Shown one piece after another: positions 60,595 to 64,000 of a stretch of 64,000 bases of DNA; the first letter of the stretch is position 1; every line of letters starts with the position of its first letter. Origin of the DNA: Utricularia gibba (taxonomy: Eukaryota; Streptophyta; Magnoliopsida; Lamiales; Lentibulariaceae). The translations under genes were made by a program, and so were the position numbers. Location: the NCBI GenBank assembly GCA_002189035.1, contig NEEC01000008.1:248001-312000 (forward strand), written 5' to 3'. The notes beneath the pieces were generated by a model. That model did no database searches. It worked only from the letters and a program-made list of their open reading frames with translations, and was not told the DNA's origin.

Positions 60595-61716
60595 GGGGAC
60601 ACATGTCAGTAGACTTTATTGATCTTGGAACATGTAGCTGTCGATGTTGTCGGCTGATAATGGAATATAGGCGGTACACCGCAATGGAGAAACTAGTGAG
60701 CAGCCAAAGATATAATCAAAATTACACAAATTAATAAAGATTTAGTATGTTTAACAACCTAAAAACGTGTGATTAAGTGTATGTGTATGATGCAATAGAG
60801 AGTAAGTGTATACTTTTCCTGTTTTTATAGTAAAAAAAGTCGAAATCGAAGAATTTTTCACAATGAAACACATTCTCATTACTGCATCTAAAACACTTCA
60901 TATACATTCATTTCACATTTTTTTGAATCTTATTCATGTATGTAACAAAAATTGTAATAAGTTGCAAATGATATGTAATTCATAACTATGTTCAATATAT
61001 GATCATATTTTTTAATCTCGTCTTCAAAACATTAATCAGATTGATTTATAGGGTTTAGGGTTTAGGGTAAACCTCGTTTACCCTAAACCCCAAATATGGT
61101 CACCATATATTCAATTACGGTGACCATCCGTAAATCTGCTATTTTTAGCAGAATCGCGTCAATTTTACTTCGCGCGCCTTCCACTTATCACATGCTACAG
61201 TTTTTTTGATTGAATAAGTATCATTCGGTTCCCGATAAAACAAACTGACAATTTTCCTGAATTTATTAAATTGGGGTTTAAAAAAAATTAATTACTTTAA
61301 AAATTTATTTACACCATTCTTCTCTTCCTTCTTCAACCACCATATCAATCTTCACATTTCAAAGGTTTTTTCACGCAGAATAGGTATGCTTTATGTGTAA
61401 TTTTTGTTTATGTTTTTTTATATCTTAATGGTTATAGTATTGGGTTCTCTATTTCACGAGGATCTGAAAGCATACAAGATTTGTTTTATCTGCAAATTTT
61501 CGTTACTGTATTGATCAATGTTGTGAGTGAATCTAAAAAGGATGGATGGATTTCTTTTTTTTTTGAAATTATAGTCACCATAATGCGTTTGTTACAATGC
61601 ATTGCTCTGAAAGTATCCTCACTCTTTTTCATTTTGAAATTACGGTCACTATAATGTGCAAAGATCTCAAAGCATATGAAACGTTATTTTACTCTTGTCA
61701 CTGTATTGTGCAATAA
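60595..61716. promoter_or_regulatory. Divergent regulatory region of the MULE with teloboxes and palindromes
   Basis: Between the two divergent genes lies a perfect inverted repeat, GGGTTTAGGGTAAAC (61058-61072) facing GTTTACCCTAAACCC (61076-61090). It contains plant telobox/telomere-type TTTAGGG units. Next are ATATGGTCACCATAT (near 61095-61109) and TTACGGTGACCATCCGTAA (near 61117-61135), both palindromic, and an E2F-like TTCGCGC near 61169. A U-rich presumptive leader of the plus-strand gene follows, up to about 61384. Confidence 0.55.
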
Positions 61717-61720
61717 TTGC

Positions 61721-62361
61721 GGTGTGTGGCTCTGAAAGTATGCATATGTTTATTATATTTTGGATTTGTAGTCACTGTAATTCGTTTGATTGCATTGCGT
61801 GGATTTTCTCGTTTGATTGTGGTGTGTGGCTTTGAAAGTATGCGAAATTTATTTTATTGTGAAATTTTAGTCACTGTAATGCGATCATCGCGGTGTGTGG
61901 CTATGAAATTATGCGAAGTTTATTTTATTGTGACATTTTAGTCACTGTATCTCTTTTATTGTGGTGTGTGGCCATGAAATTATGTGAAGTTGATTTTATT
62001 GTGACATTTTAGTCACTATATCTCTTTCATTGCGATGTGTGGCTATGAAATTATGTGAAGTTTATTTTATCGTGAAATTTTAGTCATTGTAATGCCTTCA
62101 TTGCAGTGTGTGGCTATTAAATTATACAACGCTTATTTTATTATGAAATTTGAGTCACTAAAATGCTTTCATTGCAGTGTGTGGCTATGAAATTTTAGTC
62201 ACTGTAATGCTTTCATTGCGGTGTGTAGCTATAAAATTATACGAAATTTATTTTATTATGAAATTTTAGTCACTGAAATGCTTTCATTACAGTTTATGAA
62301 TTTGAAAGTATCCATTTTCATTGTTATTTATGCAGACATAAACACATCAAAAAAGTTGAGG
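61721..62361 (+). repeat. 71-bp minisatellite
   Basis: The unit start GGTGTGTGGC (or a one-base variant) occurs at 61721, 61821, 61892, 61963, 62034, 62105, 62176, 62220 and 62291. Spacing is exactly 71 in six of the eight intervals, with one 100-base and one 44-base unit. Each unit contains TATGAAATTATG, TTTATTTTATTGTGA and TTTTAGTCACTGTAAT. As 71 is not a multiple of three, the array is not a coding repeat. Confidence 0.9.
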
Positions 62362-63870
62362 CTTCGATTCAATATTCCTACAGAATATCAATTGTGGGAT
62401 AAGGAAGAGGATGAAGAGATCGTTGGTGATATTCCAGAACGTGTTGGTCCTAGGGGTTTTGCTATCAGTACTGAGCACCTTAGATGTGACTTGTGTGTGC
62501 CAGTGGTACCATTTATGTTGCAAGTTTTGACATGCCTTCAAATTCCATTTTCACATTTGACTCCTAAGTCAGTGGCATATATATTGGCATGTGTTTACAT
62601 TGCTTGTGAGGAAAGCATTCCCCTAGAATCGTCTATTTTTTTGCTGTGAGCATGTGTAGTAGAATAAAGGATTCACCAAATTATGTGATAAAGGGTAAGT
62701 CTACAATTAAATTAGTGAAAGGTCTACGAAGTGGCTATGATAGTTGGTGGAAAGTTTTGTATGGGTTTCTCTCTTGAAGATTTACCAAATGATTTCCCAC
62801 GCACACTTCCAAATTCTCATCTTATTGGAAAACCACAAGGTATTTTATGTGTTAAACAATTTTTTATACTATGTTCTTTTATGAGAATTGTTCTGATTTT
62901 ATTGATCTAATTTACTTATGCTTACTATTAGGTGTTGAGATGTTACCAAGGGATGTCGTTGATGAATTCATTGCTTTCTTTAAAGGACAGACTAGGTCAT
63001 TGACTACAATCTTACCTTCCATCTTTAGAATACGGGGCACAGCCAAGTTTTGGTGTGGGAAAAAAAGAATTACAAAGAAGGATGATGATGTGGATGATCA
63101 AAGTGGAAATGATGCTGATAATTTACATGAAGATGTGGCGGTTGACAATGAAACAAATGATTTGGCAGCTGAAAATGAGGCGTTGAAGCAGCAACTAAAG
63201 TGATATCAATCCAGATGGCCTTCTTTCTATGAATCAAGTAGTCATATTCCAACGGTGCGGAAATTAGTAGTATTCGACGTCAATGGGATTTTTGCTGATA
63301 TTATTTTTCATTCATCATCAACCATCAAAGGGCATCCAGATAAGCGGATTTATGGGCGAGCAGGTATGGTATTTATTTAGTATTTCACACATTTGCAACA
63401 TATAGTTAGTTGCTAATTTATTGACTTGACTTTATTGCATATGTTATATTTTCAGTGTTTTTAAGACCAAATGCTAGGGAGTTTATGGAATGGTGTATGC
63501 AACATTTTGATGTTGCACTATGGTCCTCATGTGGAGGGTAATATACAAAATATTATATTATCTTTTTTATATATATGTTTTACATGTTATTCTTTTTGTA
63601 ACAGTGCACAACTAAACCAAGTCGAATATTGGATGTTTGGCGAGAAGATGTCAAATTTGGCATTCATATGGGATGGAACGAAATGCATCACCACAAACCT
63701 TCGAGTCCTCAAGAAGCCAACAAGTATAGTTTTGCTGAAAGAGTTGCGAAAAATATGGGAGGATGATGTTTTTCATGGCCGATATACACATGGTAACACC
63801 TTGTTTGTAGATGATTCATCATACAAGTCTACAACAAATCCAATAATAATTTTAGTTAAAAATTTCATAA
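62335..63870 (+). pseudogene. Second MULE gene: transposon-type domain, coiled coil and NLI/FCP1-type HAD phosphatase domain
   Basis: The first part (62340-62649) reads SKKLRLRFNIPTEYQLWDKE and LTPKSVAYILACVYIACEES, which recalls a domain found in plant transposon gag-like proteins. Small frame breaks follow (about 62640-62790). From 62932 the frame runs through an acidic linker and coiled coil (LAAENEALKQQLK), one TGA (63201-63203), then in the same frame PTVRKLVVFDVNGIFADI. This is motif I (DxNG) of a plant NLI-interacting-factor phosphatase. Then come AVFLRPNAREFMEWCMQHFD, VALWSS, LAFIWDGTKC, VLLKELRKIWE and FVDDSSYKS (motif IV). Introns at 62840-62931, 63364-63455 and 63538-63604 have GT-AG ends and join the conserved blocks exactly. 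The start and end cannot be fixed. The phosphatase part is well supported; the N-terminal family is uncertain. Confidence 0.65.
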
Positions 63871-63889
63871 GTTAAATTTTATTTTTTTA

Positions 63890-64000
63890 GTTTAAATTAT
63901 ACTCTGAGAATTGTAATTGATGATTACAATGATCAGTAGAAATAGTTCATCATCGTTTTGCTTAATAAAGTATTATAAACATTTTCTCTAGTAACTGTAA
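63890..64000. repeat. Start of the right-hand inverted subterminal repeat of the MULE
   Basis: GTAATTGATGATTAC, then ATAGTTCATCATCGTTTTGC and the final CTAGTAACTGTAA, are complementary to the left-end repeat units (core TTACAGTTACTAG, TAATCATCAATTAC). The window ends within this array. Confidence 0.6.

Larger units (their letters stand above)
56372..64000. mobile_element. Large composite Mutator-like element with two divergent genes (right end outside the window)
   Basis: The left end is placed tentatively at GGGTCATTTTCAAAACC (56372), which resembles MULE termini. Inside lie tandem repeats (about 56912-57705), a MULE transposase pseudogene on the minus strand (57736-60594), a palindrome-rich gap, a 71-bp minisatellite, and a plus-strand gene (62335-63870). 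The motif TTACAGTTACTAGA of the left repeats returns inverted as TCTAGTAACTGTAA at the last bases of the window, with GTAATTGATGATTAC near 63916. This places both genes between inverted, repeat-bearing ends. The right terminus and any target duplication are not visible. Confidence 0.6.

Noticed and set aside
61717-61941. 74-codon open frame with repetitive sequence
   Set aside because: It reads through the 71-bp minisatellite, whose period is not a multiple of three.

Overview
The window is nuclear DNA from a flowering plant, most likely a dicot or other non-grass angiosperm. The genes contain short GT-AG introns, their coding sequence is only moderately GC-rich, and the intergenic DNA is very AT-rich and full of decayed plant retrotransposons and DNA transposons. 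The species cannot be fixed from the sequence.

Bases 1-16000 and 32500-36000 form a gene-rich island of developmental regulators. In order it holds an R2R3-MYB of the LOF/MYB105-MYB117 clade (+), an unrecognised 186-residue protein (-), a RING-CH membrane E3 ligase gene (+), a sphinganine C4-hydroxylase (-), an initiator tRNA-Met gene (+), a class I TCP factor of the TCP14/15 group (+), an F-box/kelch gene with a C-terminal frameshift (-), a PRE/KIDARI-type helix-loop-helix gene (+) and an HD-Zip I gene of the HB13/HB23 clade (+). From memory, this order merges two duplicated Arabidopsis chromosome 1 segments (around At1g26780-At1g26960 and At1g69560-At1g69780), so the window appears to keep an ancestral gene block.

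The block is split by repeats. Bases 16000-32500 hold a decayed Ty1/copia element on the minus strand, interrupted by a solo LTR, a second solo LTR, and the 3' end of another LTR element. Bases 36700-52000 hold a decayed Mutator-like transposase interrupted by a solo LTR of the same family, an LTR fragment, a large inverted repeat, a 185-bp hAT MITE and a 1029-bp non-autonomous hAT element. For three solo LTRs I could read the exact TG...CA ends and the 5-bp target duplications; both hAT elements show 8-bp target duplications.

A PPR gene (52183-54037, one homopolymer frameshift) follows. From about 56.4 kb to the end of the window lies a large Mutator-like element. Its transposase gene (minus) and a second gene (plus) are transcribed away from each other. 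The second gene carries a transposon-type domain, a coiled coil and an NLI/FCP1-type HAD phosphatase domain. Tandem repeats at the left end reappear inverted at the right edge, a 71-bp minisatellite lies beside the second gene, and a palindrome-rich telobox region separates the two genes. This composite element is the most unusual structure here.
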